From: Atrina japonica
Lineage: Eukaryota > Mollusca > Bivalvia > Pterioida > Pinnidae
Length of the DNA stretch: 64,000 nucleotides
Reading direction: 5' to 3'
Assembly: GCA_030159075.1 (NCBI GenBank)
Contig: BROG01000818.1
Location: forward strand, 124,001-188,000
Under the pieces are notes generated by a model, which saw only the letters and a program-made list of their open reading frames with translations, made no database searches and was not told the DNA's origin. How positions within the stretch are numbered: the first letter of the stretch is position 1; each line of letters begins with the position of its first letter. A program made the position numbers and the translations under genes. Of this stretch, positions 23,943 to 36,245 are shown piece after piece.

Positions 23943-24262
23943 GGATTGTTGTTTTACGTCAAACTCAACAATTTTTCATTCATATTGTGGCGGCCAGTTT
24001 TTAATGTTGGAGGAGAGAACCCAATTACAATTGTACCTGGGAAGAGTTTGTTTGTTTGTTTATTGTTGTTTAACGTCCCACTCAAGAATCTTTCACTCAT
24101 ATGGAGATGTCACCAAATGCTGGTGAAGGGCTTCAAATTTTGGCCTATGCTCGGCACTTACGGCCATTGAGCAGTGAGGGTTCTTTAACGTGCCGACACC
24201 TACTGTGACACGGGACCTCCAGTTTTTACCTGGGAAGAGACCATCAACCTTTTATAAAGCTG
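23943..24262 (-). mobile_element. SINE F copy interrupted by a nested SINE E
   Basis: F sequence (TTTTACGTCAAACTCAACAA and GGCGGCCAGTTTTTAATG) runs to 24046 and resumes at 24228 with GACCATCAACCTTTTATAA. The interruption is the E copy described next. Confidence 0.82.
24047..24227 (-). mobile_element. SINE E, 5'-truncated, nested in SINE F
   Basis: Flanked by a 12-bp duplication ACCTGGGAAGAG at 24035-24046 and 24228-24239. The tail and body are present but the tRNA-like head is missing, as in reverse transcription that stopped early. Confidence 0.9.
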
Positions 24263-24404
24263 ATGGCATTTATGACAGAAAAGGTCATAAAGATCTTTAT
24301 CACAAAGAAGCATGATAAATTTCAAGAAAAACTTTATATGGGAAATTTGTTTTGGACTTAAACTAAAATCTGAAGCTCATTTTATAATTTCAGGAAGAGA
24401 GAAG

Positions 24405-24915
24405 GATTTTAGTTAGATATTTTGTATGGTAAATGATAGAGAGATCTGGGATTGCAGTTATATATTTTTGTATGGTAAAAAACAGAGAGAAGGATTGCAG
24501 TTAAATATTTTGTATGGTAAAAGACAGAGAGAGAGAGAGAGGGATTGTAGTTATATATTTTTTGTATGGTAAAATTAAAGGCAAAGAGAAGGATTGCAGT
24601 TACATGTATATATTTTTGTATGGTAAAATTAAAGAGAGAGAGAGAAGGCTTGAAGTTATACATTTTGTATGGTAAAAGGCAGAGAGAAGGATTACAGTTA
24701 TATATATATATCTGTATGGTAAAATTAAAGGCAGAGAGAAGGATTACACTTATATACTGTTGTATGGTAAAAGACAGAAAGGGATTGCAGTTAGATATTT
24801 TTTGAATGGTGAAATTGAGGGCAGAGAGAAGGATTGCAGTTTGATATTTTTGTATGGTAAAATAAAAGGCAAAGAGAAGGATTGCAGTTATATATTTTTG
24901 TATGGTAAAATGAAA
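24405..24915. repeat. Minisatellite, ~45-55-bp units, about ten copies
   Basis: Units combine GGATTGCAGTTATATATTTT, GTATGGTAAAA and AGGCAGAGAGA. All reading frames over it stay open in places because of the repeat, so these frames are not genes. The unit GTATCTTGGTGTAACAATAC at 24918-24978 is a separate ~46-bp two-copy repeat. Confidence 0.9.
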
Positions 24916-25489
24916 GGTATCTTGGTGTAACAATACAATTATATTCTGCGGTATCTTGGTGTAACAATACCATTATATTCTGCGGTATTTATGATAAATA
25001 TATGGAAGTTCAACAAACCGCAGGTGTCACAAATCACATTTGTTTTAGATAATGAGTACTTAATGCTCTCAACAATGAGACTTATTCATTTGTTGATACA
25101 GTCTCAGTAAGAGTGTGGGTAACCATGGCAAGTTTCAGGAAGTACTAAAGAGTAAAATGTACTTGATAACAAGTGGATTTGACATTTGAAGCTTTTGTGA
25201 GATCCAACAGACATATATTATATATGTGAGAAGTCAGTATTTATTTCCGACCACATTCTTATTCAATTACTGATGCAAAGATATTCTTTGTACATTCGGT
25301 GCACAGTTTCTTCTGTCAAATGTACACACATCTATTGTAGCTACCGGTAACGATATCTACTGCGGATAAGTTCATTTTGCCCAGTATCTGCATTCCTTGT
25401 GATCCCATGGTAACATAATTTCAAAGACAAATACCAAAAATAAAAAGCATAAGATACAAATATGTAAATATTTGTTTTGGGTTTAAATA

Positions 25490-25697
25490 GTGTGATACAC
25501 ATCACTCAACAATTTTTCAGTTATATGGTGGCAGCCCTTTATCTATGGTGAAGGAGAGAATCCAGTATTAATGGAATATATTGTGGAAGAGACCATCTTT
25601 CTCCCGCAAATAAACTAACAAACTTTCTCACAAAATTAGCTCAGGTTGCAACGGGCCTCAAACCCACACAGACTCAAGGGTGAGAGATTGCATGGTT
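25490..25697 (-). mobile_element. SINE F copy, head replaced by a family D MITE
   Basis: F blocks (CAACAATTTTTCAGTTATAT, GGAGAGAATCCAG, AACTTTCTCACAAAATTAGC, TCAAACCCACACAGACT) run up to GAGAGATTGCATGGTTT. A family D MITE starts there. Confidence 0.75.
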
Positions 25698-25787
25698 TTA
25701 ACCCTTCAACCCCTGAAATTAATGGACTCAACTGTAAATCAATGACACAGACCAGTCCAAATGTGTCTTTAGGGGTGTAAGAGTTAA
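25698..25787. mobile_element. Family D hairpin MITE
   Basis: TTAACCCTTCAACCCCTGAA at the left and TTAGGGGTGTAAGAGTTAA at the right. It sits in the tRNA-like head of the neighbouring SINE F. Confidence 0.85.
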
Positions 25788-26219
25788 ACATGATTATTTA
25801 ACTACTGGAAAATGTAAATCGTAGCAAGGTCCAACCCACAATATACAAACACAGTAATACATGTAGCTGTGGAAAGTCTAGAAGTGAGATATAGTGTTAT
25901 GGAGGAATAATTAGCTCAAATCAGCAGGTTACATACATGTATGCCAGAGTTCAGTCATGTACATGTAATATACATGTAACCCAGTTGATGGTTTCATATC
26001 TTGTATAAAATTACAGTAATAACCACACACAGTATAGCAATCTATGTGACATGACTGCATTGTAATAACTAGAAGTATGCCAGATGGTATGGTGATCAGC
26101 ATGAACAAGAAACATTACCAATAATTTGCAATTTTTGAAAATTAAAAACTATTTTATATAGTCACACATTTAGAAAGTCCAACCCTGCATTATCTGCAGG
26201 CAACAAATGAACTATGATA

Positions 26220-26420
26220 GGTCATATGAATGACTCAAGTGACTCAAAATTTGTACATAGTTCATGTGAATGACTCAAATGACCTAGAATTTGTAAAAAG
26301 GTCACATCAATGACTCAAATGACCTGGAATTTGTAAAAAGGTCACATCAATGACTCAAATGACCTGGAATTTGTAAAAAGGTCACATCAAATGATCTAAA
26401 ATGTATACATAGGTCATTTG
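26220..26420. repeat. 39-bp minisatellite, about five units
   Basis: AAAAAGGTCACATCAATGAC and TCAAATGACCTGGAATTTGT make the 39-bp unit. The two central copies are identical and the edge copies diverge. Confidence 0.9.
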
Positions 26421-27104
26421 AATGACTTAAGAGAAGTAAACCTTGTACCCATAATTGTAACATATCACACATTATAAAGTAAGATGTCATACACAGCCAG
26501 ACATATGAGGGTTAAGTTCTGGTATGGCCTCTCTGTATACATGGAATACTATCAAGCCTGATGTTTCTTTAATACTTTGTGAAAGAGTAATCAGCATGGC
26601 TCCTAGAATTTCAGTAATGGAAGAAAAATCTCTCCACTAATATCTCTGCAGCAGATGGATAGACTACACATGTCAAAAGTGATGGAGGCCATGAACAGTT
26701 GAACAATTATTTTACATTAACTTCTGCATACCTTTGGATTTTCAGACACAACTTTTGTGCTTATAGGAAATAGGTGAATAATTGCATCAATATTACTGCC
26801 AAACTTTTAATGCAATAAGTGTTAACTTAAATGGGACACATGTGGCCCCTGGCCCAGTTGTAATAATGGCTTCAAGAAAAGGAACTGAAATGTTTCATTC
26901 ATTCTTTTTTTTTTTCTGCCTTGGTGGTAATGTGAGGTAATAATTGAACACTCAACTGCACTCACACATGTAGATATTTTTTACCATTGACTTGTCTTGA
27001 CTTATAAACAGAAATCTGAGTAATAATTGCCCAGCAAGAAAGCACTTCTGCCTAAAAGGTTGGTTGTTGTGACTGGGCAATGAAAATAAGTTTGATAGCA
27101 TTTG

Positions 27105-27470
27105 TTTGTTTGATTGGTGTTTAATGTGACACTTAATAATATTTCAGTTGTACGATGACAGCTAATTCTTAAGTGTGGAGAAGAGAACCAAGGCCTGGCA
27201 CCATAAAACTTAAGAAGTACTCGAGTCAAAACTTTTTACTCAACTTTGGCTAATTTTGAAATCCAATTGGCTAAGTTGGCCAATTTGATAATATTCTTAG
27301 ACTTAAGTCAATTTTCAAGTTTTTTCGCGCCAGGCTTTCTACAAGCAAACTTTCTCACAAAATCAGCTAAGGCTCCAGCTGGGCTCTAACCTGTGCAGAC
27401 TAGAGAGATGAGAGATTTTATGGTTTAAAGTGCAACGCTCTAAACATTCAACCATGGAGACCCCTGATAT
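27105..27470 (-). mobile_element. SINE F, long copy with tRNA-like head
   Basis: Minus-strand reading begins GGGGTCTCCATGGTTGAATG, a diverged tRNA-like box A. The body follows, with a CAGCTAAGGCTCCAGC block and an ATTTCAGTTGTACGATG end. About 130 bp of unrelated sequence (27195-27330) lies inside the body. Confidence 0.72.
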
Positions 27471-27811
27471 TTGACTGTGTCTATAATAATAATTAGAACA
27501 AAAAAATAATGATTCCCCTGAAGCACAAAAAAGCAAAAAACAAACAACAAATAAACAAACAAAAAACAAACAACTTTCACATTTTATAGTTAATGATTTG
27601 GACATGCCCATGTACATGTGGACTTGTAATTTGGGCTTGCCCAATTCTCTACCACTAAAGTACGGTAACCAGTGGAAGTCATTTATGCGATATGAGTGGA
27701 TATATTTTTGGCAGAGTCTGCAAAGCATTCTTTTCTTGTTGACATGTGTTCAAACAGCAGCATCAACAATGAATGTGTGCAATAACCTTAGATTAAACTG
27801 TTACAAGAATT

Positions 27812-27833
27812 CAATATATATATATATATAAGA

Positions 27834-27872
<39 letters not shown>

Positions 27873-27894
27873 ATTGTATACATATTTCCCATTA

Positions 27895-27932
<38 letters not shown>
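27812..27932. repeat. (TA)n microsatellites
   Basis: Three long AT/TA runs with short spacers immediately left of the 27935-28067 hairpin. Confidence 0.95.
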
Positions 27933-27933
<1 letters not shown>

Positions 27934-27934
27934 T

Positions 27935-28067
27935 TGTCACAAGTTCCCATTCATATCACATTTATGATACGAGTTTTTGAATTTTCCATTTTGAGAGCCT
28001 CTTGCAAGCAAAAATGGACAATTCATAACAAGTATCATAAATGTGAAATGAATGGAAACTCTTGACA
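27935..28067. repeat. 133-bp imperfect inverted repeat (MITE-like hairpin)
   Basis: The left arm runs TGTCACAAGTTCCCATTCAT and on through CACATTTATGATAC. The right arm holds GTATCATAAATGTG and GAATGGAAACTCTTGACA. Arms are about 55 bp with scattered mismatches, and the loop lies near GAGAGCCTCTTGCAAGC. It abuts a long (TA)n tract. Confidence 0.85.
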
Positions 28068-28221
28068 GATTCTTTTGAACATATGCAATATAAACGGCAT
28101 TTTCCGATGACTGGGGATGAAAATCTATATTCTCCTTTCTGTTGAGTTAACCAGTTTATTCCAAAGAGGTAAAATACTTGAGCATAAATAAGTGCAAAAA
28201 ACATATTGTAAAAATTACTTA

Positions 28222-28399
28222 TACAGTTAAACCTGCTTTATGACAACCTGTGTATAAAGACCACCTGGTCACAAAGTCCGTTTTTTGCTTTCCCCAATAA
28301 TACTTTTTGTGAGCATATCCTCTATATATAGACTACCTCCCTGTAAAGACTGATTTTGTTGTGTATGTAAGAGGGTCTTTATATACAAATTTTTCTGTA
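28222..28399. mobile_element. Family A MITE-like element, TA-CAGT ends
   Basis: TACAGTTAAACCTGCTTTAT at the left and a TTTTTCTGTA end at the right. The orientation is inverted relative to 16414-16605. The internal GACCACCTGGTCACAAAGTC matches the copy at 38880-39014. Confidence 0.8.
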
Positions 28400-29354
28400 T
28401 TTGAATAAATACATTCAGCCTACATTTTAAATTATTATTTTCATCTAAACATACTTTATCAGATGTTGAAATTAGCAAATTGTCGACTTGAATACAACAA
28501 AATTTTAATTTAAAATAGTCTACACAACATGTTTTATTTGATTTTCCCCATTTAAGTTCAAGTGATGTCACAGACACCAAGTGATGTCATTGCCAACCTT
28601 CAGATGAATGAAGTGACGTCATCCTCCAGACAAATGAAGTCTGTGTATGTAGTCAATAAAAGTAGTTCAGTTTGCTGCATGTTAGCCAATCAAATGGCTG
28701 CTATTTTTTACAAATTCGAACCATTACCCTCGATTTAATTAACATAAACCAAGTGTATATTTAAGTTTATTTTGACTTACAAGGCTTTTTATATTTTGGA
28801 ATATTTCTAAGAAATAATAAAGATTTTTAATCATTTTCCAGAAAATCAAAAGCTAAACATCAAAAGCAAAATGGCAATTCTATCATGTACTTGACATGTC
28901 AAGTTTTATTGTATAAACATCAGTGTTAGAACTATTGGTGTCTGGAACCTTCAGACAGGAATCCAATTACTAGATCATATCTGTTACTGTATATCTAAGG
29001 ACCCCAGTGATTCCTCACAGGGTTGTAACATCTGAAACTGATTAGACGATATGACCACTGACCATCAGTGGCCAAGAAACATATTGCTTGTGGACAGAGA
29101 ACAATGCATTGTCCAAGATTTGATAGCTTGATCATGTAATACAGAATTTCAGGATATCATTTTCGTTACATATTTGCTGTCATACGTAAGATAAATGATG
29201 TTAACTTTTATATCATTTTTGTTATTTTTTTTTTTCATTTTAAGATCTCTATCAATAGTTCTACTCTAGGTAGTTTTAGTAACATCCAATGGAATCTTGA
29301 ATGTTAACAATATGAACTGCAATGGTCATGATCATGTGGGATCGCATGGGATAT

Positions 29355-29527
29355 TTAAAGTGACTATCTGAAGTAATGATTGTTTGTAGAATAGTAAAAT
29401 AATATTCTTTCATAGAAAGCACACCACCCACATACATAATTTTATATATTTTTGAGTGATTATCTGAAGAAATGATTGTTTTTAAAAAAGTAAAATAATA
29501 TTCCTTCATAGAAAACACCACACCCAC
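29355..29527. repeat. ~95-bp two-copy imperfect tandem duplication
   Basis: TGACTATCTGAAGTAATGAT with AGTAAAATAATATTC recurs about 95 bp later as TGATTATCTGAAGAAATGAT with AGTAAAATAATATTC. It runs into an AT dinucleotide tract. Confidence 0.85.
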
Positions 29528-29528
29528 C

Positions 29529-29535
29529 CATATAT

Positions 29536-29595
<60 letters not shown>

Positions 29596-29634
29596 CATAT
29601 TTTATATATAGAGAGAGAGAAAGAGAGAGAGAGA
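29529..29634. repeat. (TA)n followed by (GA)n microsatellite
   Basis: A long AT run at 29530-29592, then a degenerate spacer and an AGAGAGAGA run at 29610-29634. Confidence 0.95.
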
Positions 29635-30929
29635 GTTCAATAGGTCTTTAAAAAGTCAAATGGAACATTTCAGTCAAGTAAATTTTACTAACCAGACAAT
29701 CACTTACAGATAAACATACAAAATGCGATTCCTGCTAGCATATACACAACTTCCCAAAGAGAAGCAAAGTTCAAACATGTACAGTTTGCATGTCTGACAT
29801 GCTAAAATAATGAGTCAAGTGGGTGGCACATATTTTGTTGAGTTGATGAGATCTCACTGACCAAGTTCATCAGACACATTTATTTTTTGTATCGCTTGGA
29901 ATAGTAAGTGCCTGGATCGGATAAAAGCATTTATCAAAATGGGAAAACATTCTTTATTGACATAAGATTTAGCTACTTAGTGAGTTATTTTTTGGTGAGC
30001 TGTCTAAAGGTAATATTTGACAACTATAAATAAACAGGACTAAGAAAACCTTTATCTTGCTATTTCTTGGGATATGTACATCTACTGGCATGCAGCGGTT
30101 TTGTTGAATTGCAAAATAAAAATGTCAACGCAGCAAAATTCTCTGAATCTGAAACCACATATAATGGCAAAATGCCCACAACTTTATCATTAAAGAAAAA
30201 GATTGCTAAGTATTGAAACAGCTCCTTCCCAGACTTGATTTTGTTTATAACTGCTTATACAAAATGCTACAGATGGATCAGAAAAGTGCACACACACACA
30301 AACAGAAACTAACTTCCTACAGAAAACTCAAAATCCACAGACGGACAGCTGCTAAAACTCCACATACATGGTTGTCATTTAGCACTTTGATCAAAGAATG
30401 TTTTTATTCTCTTTTTTCCAGTCTTAGTTCAAATTTTTACACATCTTTTTTATTGATCTGTGTGTTGGTGGGAGATTAAATCTCTAGAAATGGAGGAAGA
30501 GAAAGAAATGAAAAGTCTCTAAAAATACAAAAACATCCCATTTTCCAGCTTCATTTATTCATATTTGTCACATTTTGATAATTCTTGAGAAACCATCCCA
30601 GACATGTATGTCACTAACATGAGGTTGATCTAGGCAGATTGTCTATCATGAAGTCACTATGAAAGAAATATTCATACATGAAGCCATTTTCTGTATGAGA
30701 TCTTTCAAGATAAGTGGTCTTAATGACTACTCTTTCAAGACATGTTTCTCTATATGACATAATAATAAAAAAAAACTTAACTAAAATGTACTGGTACTGA
30801 AATTTGATATGTTTAGGTATTGCACCAACATCTATCTGAATCTCCATAAACAACAATATTTCCACAATTCTTAAATTACACTGTATTCCATGCCATGGCT
30901 ACCAACTTTGAATGGTCACTAGGAATGGA

Positions 30930-31025
30930 AAAAAACCCCAGACTCATAACCAGTGATGACTAGAGGTGAGAGAGACAAAATAGAAGTGCAATGCTGTAAC
31001 CCCTCAGCCATAATGTGGGCCCTTC
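30930..31025 (-). mobile_element. SINE F head fragment
   Basis: Minus-strand reading starts GGGCCCACATTATGGCTGAG and includes GGGGTTACAGCATTGCA, like the tRNA-like heads at 27470 and 36245. Confidence 0.6.
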
Positions 31026-31379
31026 TAATGTCTAGTGATGTGGGAGTCTCCGTAAAATGAAAGAGTTCAGCAAGAACAAAATAACATCGAAACTTACATA
31101 TAAATAATTTATCTATTTCAAAACTGCTACAGACATGTCTAAAAATAAGGAAAGGAAAAAAAAGTAATCTAATGAAGTTGCACTGATTACTGTAATATAT
31201 TTTGTGTGATAACACTATCTGAAGTATGTGAAAGCACCTGTCTTATGTAATGAAGTTAATATAAATTATCTCCGCTTTAGCAAGTTTCAAAGTGTTTGGA
31301 ATGGTCATACATGTACATAAAACATATGCATCTATTTACTATTCAAAAATTGTTTTTTTTTTTAGAAAATAATGATATC

Positions 31380-31466
31380 AACTCATCAACCCCTGAAAAA
31401 CAATGGATTCTGCTGTAAATCAATGACTTAGACCAGTCCAAATGTGTCTCTAGGGGTGAATGAGTT
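31380..31466. mobile_element. Family D hairpin MITE
   Basis: AACTCATCAACCCCTGAAAA at the left and CTAGGGGTGAATGAGTT at the right, with the shared interior CAGTCCAAATGTGTCT. Confidence 0.88.
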
Positions 31467-32462
31467 CATCACAACAAAATAATTTAATATTTAATGAAGC
31501 AAACAAAGTTGGTATGGTTTGTGTTTAACAGAATGCCAAAGTCTTTATGCAGATAATATCCTAACAAATTTTGAAAAGGAAACATCATCTGACAGCCATT
31601 GTTGTTGTTCTTGATGAAACTGCACATTAATATGCACAGTTCTGCCACAAAAAATCTGTTGAAACCCTCTGAACAAACAGAATGAATCATACACCATTTA
31701 GTTCCATAAGGCTCTTTTAACCAAAAAATAAAAAGAGCAGGAAGTTACCCACTCAAATACCAACCTACACAGTAATAAGACACATGTGATGTATTTTGTT
31801 GTAATTCTAAAATCTGTAATGTAAAGGGATTAAACAGCTACAGATGGAAGATAATGTACTCAGACAACCCCTGCAGTTTTGTGTCTTTCCAAGTTGGTCT
31901 CTTACAGTGCAAAAACCTGTCTGCTGCTAGACTGTGATATCAGAACTGGGACAAATATCCCATTTTGTTAAGATAAAAAACAGACACATCAACATTCTGG
32001 GACACAGGCCATTAATCAACAAAAACTTCAAAAACTTCTGGAAATGTCAATCATGAGACTGGTCATGTGACCATTAGAAAGGACAGTCTGACATTTGAAT
32101 ATCTCCTCTTTAACAATTAAAACATTTACCAGGAAACATATTGGTGTAGTAAAGATGCTTTTTTGCAAATTTTCATAAATTTCTATCTATTATTAAAAAA
32201 TTTCTTGACCAAAAAAGACCCTCTCCCATTTATTTGATAATCTCAGAAACTGCATCTGCAATTTTAAAAGATACAGCTGGGGGAGGGGTAGGAAGAGGGA
32301 AGATATCCCACAAAAAATTATTAGTAGTACAGCAGAACCTGTCTTGAAACACATTATTTTCATGTGAACATACATACTTCACCCCAGTTAGCAATACTTT
32401 ATATAAAAAACTTAGAAAGCATATGATAGAATGGCATATATTTTGTTTTAAAATGTTTATCA

Positions 32463-32660
32463 ATAGAAATCAGCCCTTCTGAAATTCTGAGCCTACAGAA
32501 ATCAGCCCTTCTGAAATTCTGAGCCTACAGAAATCAGCCCTTCTGAAATTCTGAGCCTACAGAAATCAGTCCATTCTGAAATTCTGAACCTACAGAAATC
32601 AGTCCATTCTGAAATTCTGAACCTACAGAAATCAGCCCTTCTGAAATTCTGAACCTATAG
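32463..32660. repeat. 32/33-bp minisatellite, six units
   Basis: The unit is AGAAATCAGCCCTTCTGAAA plus TTCTGAGCCTAC. Two central units carry AGTCCATTCTG and are 1 bp longer. The minus-strand frame over it repeats ISVGSEFQ and is an artefact. Confidence 0.93.
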
Positions 32661-33323
32661 AAGGATATCATTGAATGATTATTTACATGTATACATGTAT
32701 GTTTCATTTTATTATTTACATTACTCATTTGATTATTCATTTACATATTTGCCTTATGTAACTTGTTCAGCTACATGTACATGGTACCCAGCAGCATTAT
32801 GTAACAATATTTAGTGTATCTTTATCAAGACATAAGAAGTACCTGTCAACATCATGATGGATGGTACCACAGGGGGTCAATTTCCTGTCTGTTTATTGTT
32901 ATTTCTTGAATTGCATCAGTAGGAGGCAAACTATAAGAAGATTATATTCCACCTTGTCAAGAGAATCATCTATGATATCTATAGATGTTAACTTTATCTC
33001 ATCTTTGTTTCCCACCAAAATTATAACCTTACTGGTAAAACAAATTCTTATCATTGATTTTTGTTAAGTAACAATATGACATTTGATTTATATAAGTTGC
33101 TATGATGATAGATATCCATCTTCATGTAGTTAAGATTTATTTCAGTGATATCTCCATTTTATAACCTTTATTATATAAAGCATCCCCTGTTATAGGAGCT
33201 TTGTTCACTTAATTTGATACATATTTTTCATAAAATATTTCTATCAACCCAAATTTTTTTCCACCACCCCCCCAAAAAAAAACCATCCACCTATAGCTAT
33301 TTTTTAAAAAACTACTTGCATGT

Positions 33324-33416
33324 TTAACTCATCAACCCCTAAAAAACAATGGACTCTTCTGTAAATCATTGACTTAAACCAGTCCAAATGTGTCTTTAGG
33401 GGTGAATGTTAGTTAA
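33324..33416. mobile_element. Family D hairpin MITE
   Basis: TTAACTCATCAACCCCTAAA at the left and TTAGGGGTGAATG then AGTTAA at the right. Confidence 0.87.
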
Positions 33417-35721
33417 CAATGTTGTACGTATCATATGTAAAAATCTTGACCCAAAGTCACCAAATATTTTCAATACCTCTAGCTTTATCTTTATTTGACT
33501 ATTTTGATTATATATACATTTAGTCATTTGTAAAACATCTGAATGTGACTGACTCATAGTGAAAACACCATTTTCTTTTTTCATTCACATAAAGACACTG
33601 GGTCAAATTTATAGTTTTCTCATAAAAATTGAAAAAATATATTGAATATGGTATTCAAAATTTAAGCATGAACTCAAACTTTTTTCTTTTTTTTATATTT
33701 CTAAAATTTTCTTTAAATGAGCAATACTTTTCATCATTATTTACAATTCGATGTCATAATTGTATAAAAATGTCCAGTTGAATCATAAATTTTGTGCATT
33801 TTTATCTTAAAATTCTGAAAAGTTAGATGAGTTCAAGTAAAGTAGGCGATTCTGGGCCCAGATTTGATGGTCCTATTGTATGGAACAAACAGCATCTGGC
33901 TGGCTTCCTGTTTTTTCTATTTTTTTTTAAACATCTTTTTTATTTTCCCCTGTTCTAACATGTCTTTCATGATCTTTTCATATATTTATCTTTGTGATTA
34001 AAACTGGTTTTGAAATTTTTATCAAAATATGTCAATGTTCTTTTCTGGACATTTTTAACTTAGAAAATGTTTACCAATGATTGTAACATTTACAAAGTTA
34101 TCATGTAAATCAAAGATTTTGAACTGGTTAATATTACATAAGTGTTTTTTCAAAAATTTTACCAGCAAACTTAAAAAAAATATTCAAAGGTTAAGGAATA
34201 ATTTCACACATATTTTGGTGATTTTTTTCCATGCAGAGAATTTCTAATAACAAGACATCTGCAAAAATGCAAAAAAAATAATATTACCTGTAGTAAAAGA
34301 AGTTCAAAATTTTAACTCAGATTCGTTTCTATCAGTGTAATTTTTTTTTCAAATTCAACACAAATACAGAAACGTGCAAAAGTGTTTGGACTCTTGTTTT
34401 TTACAATATATTTCAAATAAAACTACAATTTTCTTTAAAAAAAATTGTGAAGCTATCTATTGCTTATCACATTTTAATAGAATTTTTTTTTTTTTTTTAA
34501 AATGTGGTTTTATATATTTAGTAGAAAAGTAATTTGTAGATTTTTTTTGTACTTTTGCACATCTCTGTACATGTACATGTGTCCGTGATAGAACACATTT
34601 TCAATGAACTTTTTTGGGGGGGGTTATCTGTTCAAATGAAAAACATTGATACAATTCTGTGTCTTGCAATAAAATTATGTGGAATTTTTGGGTTTTTTTT
34701 ATTTTTGCTAGAATTACAGTTTTTGTTTATCGGTATATTACACATTCAGTTGATTTACACATTTAAGAGGCATATGTTTTCAAGTAATTCATATCATATG
34801 TGGGAATTTATTTTTTACACAATTTAATTTCTTTTAGGGAAAACCTTTCAAGAATTTGAATCTTGTTATTGATACAAGCTTATCTAAACACAAACCAGAA
34901 CTAGGGACAAAGTGATTTGAGGTTGAGGTTCTCAGTCTGTCTTGTTTTTAGCAAAAAATAAATGAATGAAGGTCAGTGAATGTATTCCTCTTCATATTTT
35001 TATCCAGTTTTAATTTTCCTTTAAGATATAAAACCAGAACCATGATCGAGTAAACTGGTCTTTTATTCTCTCATGAATGAACAGAATTTACAGCACCCCA
35101 GGAAAGCATCTTACTTGATGTCAAATGTTAACTGTTTAATCGTGAGTTTGTCTATGATTACTTTTTGCGAGCAAGCTTCAAAACTTATATACTCTATCGA
35201 TTAAGTAAAAATTCATGTTGTATGAATAAAAAGGAAACGATGATCGATTCCAGTTTCTAAATACCAGTAACGCGAATTAAAATGGGTATCAATACCAAAA
35301 GCTGAACTGAGGGAATTCCCCTTTTCAACAAGTGTCCTATGCCACATGACTATAATAACTCATTACAGCATTTTCGACTGTCTTCGTTGTTGAATTTTAG
35401 TTTCAATTAGTATTCAAATTAAAAGAAATGGTGTCCTAGTTCAGGAATTATAAGGAGAAAGTATGCGAATAAATTAGACACAAAGAAGTATTTTATTTTT
35501 AATGGTTAAATCTCAGTTAACTATTTTCTACAGCACAAGTAGTAGTTCGGCAAATCCTATGGCACATTGATTATTGAACGGGGTTTGCTGACGATGCTTA
35601 ATTGAGTACAAGGAAAACCCCCAGGAGTCTATCATAGCAATAAGGCCTTGCCTTAATAAAAAATAATAATTATAAAGCCAAAGTTGTTTTCTCTGTTCCG
35701 ACTTTACATTTTTTAGTTATT

Positions 35722-35877
35722 AGTGGAACCTGTCTTGAAAGACCATCTGTCTTTTTAGACGACAATTTGAAAAACATTTAGTTAAATATCTCTATAAATA
35801 ACTTTTGCATGACCACCTGTCTTGAGGAACCACATTTCAAAGTGGGAAAGGGCGGTCTTTCAAGGCAGGTTCAACTG
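35722..35877. mobile_element. Family B MITE
   Basis: AGTGGAACCTGTCTTGAAAG at the left and TTCAAGGCAGGTTCAACTG at the right, followed by TA. The internal ACCACCTGTCTTGAGG is shared with 23689-23870. Confidence 0.82.
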
Positions 35878-36004
35878 TAACATATATTTTCAAAACATTT
35901 ATATTGTGTATACATCATTTTAAAGAATATGGGGGTCACCACAAAATAAGTTTAAGATCATATTTCTCCCTTTAAATTTATATTTTTAATTTTATAACAC
36001 ACAC

Positions 36005-36245
36005 AACTTTTTTTTTTGCTATATGGAGGCAGCCAGCTTTTAATAGTGGAGGTCTGGAGGAGAGAACCCTGTTACAATGTACCCAGGAAGAGACCATCGA
36101 CTTTCCGTAAGTAAACTGGCAAACTTTCTCACAATAATCAGTTTACGTGTATGTTCCGGCAGTGCTTGAACCTGTGCTGACTAGAAGTGAGAGACTTCAT
36201 GGTTTAAAGTGTGATGCTCCTTACACACAGCCACGGAGGCCCCTA
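36005..36245 (-). mobile_element. SINE F with tRNA-like head
   Basis: The minus-strand head is GGGGCCTCCGTGGCTGTGTG. A TTCAAGCACTGCC-type box B follows, then a body with AACTGGCAAACTTTCTCAC and GGCAGCCAGCTTTTAAT. Confidence 0.78.

Noticed and set aside
24409..24933. 174-codon minus-strand frame with FTIQKY repeats
   Set aside because: Translation of the ~50-bp minisatellite.
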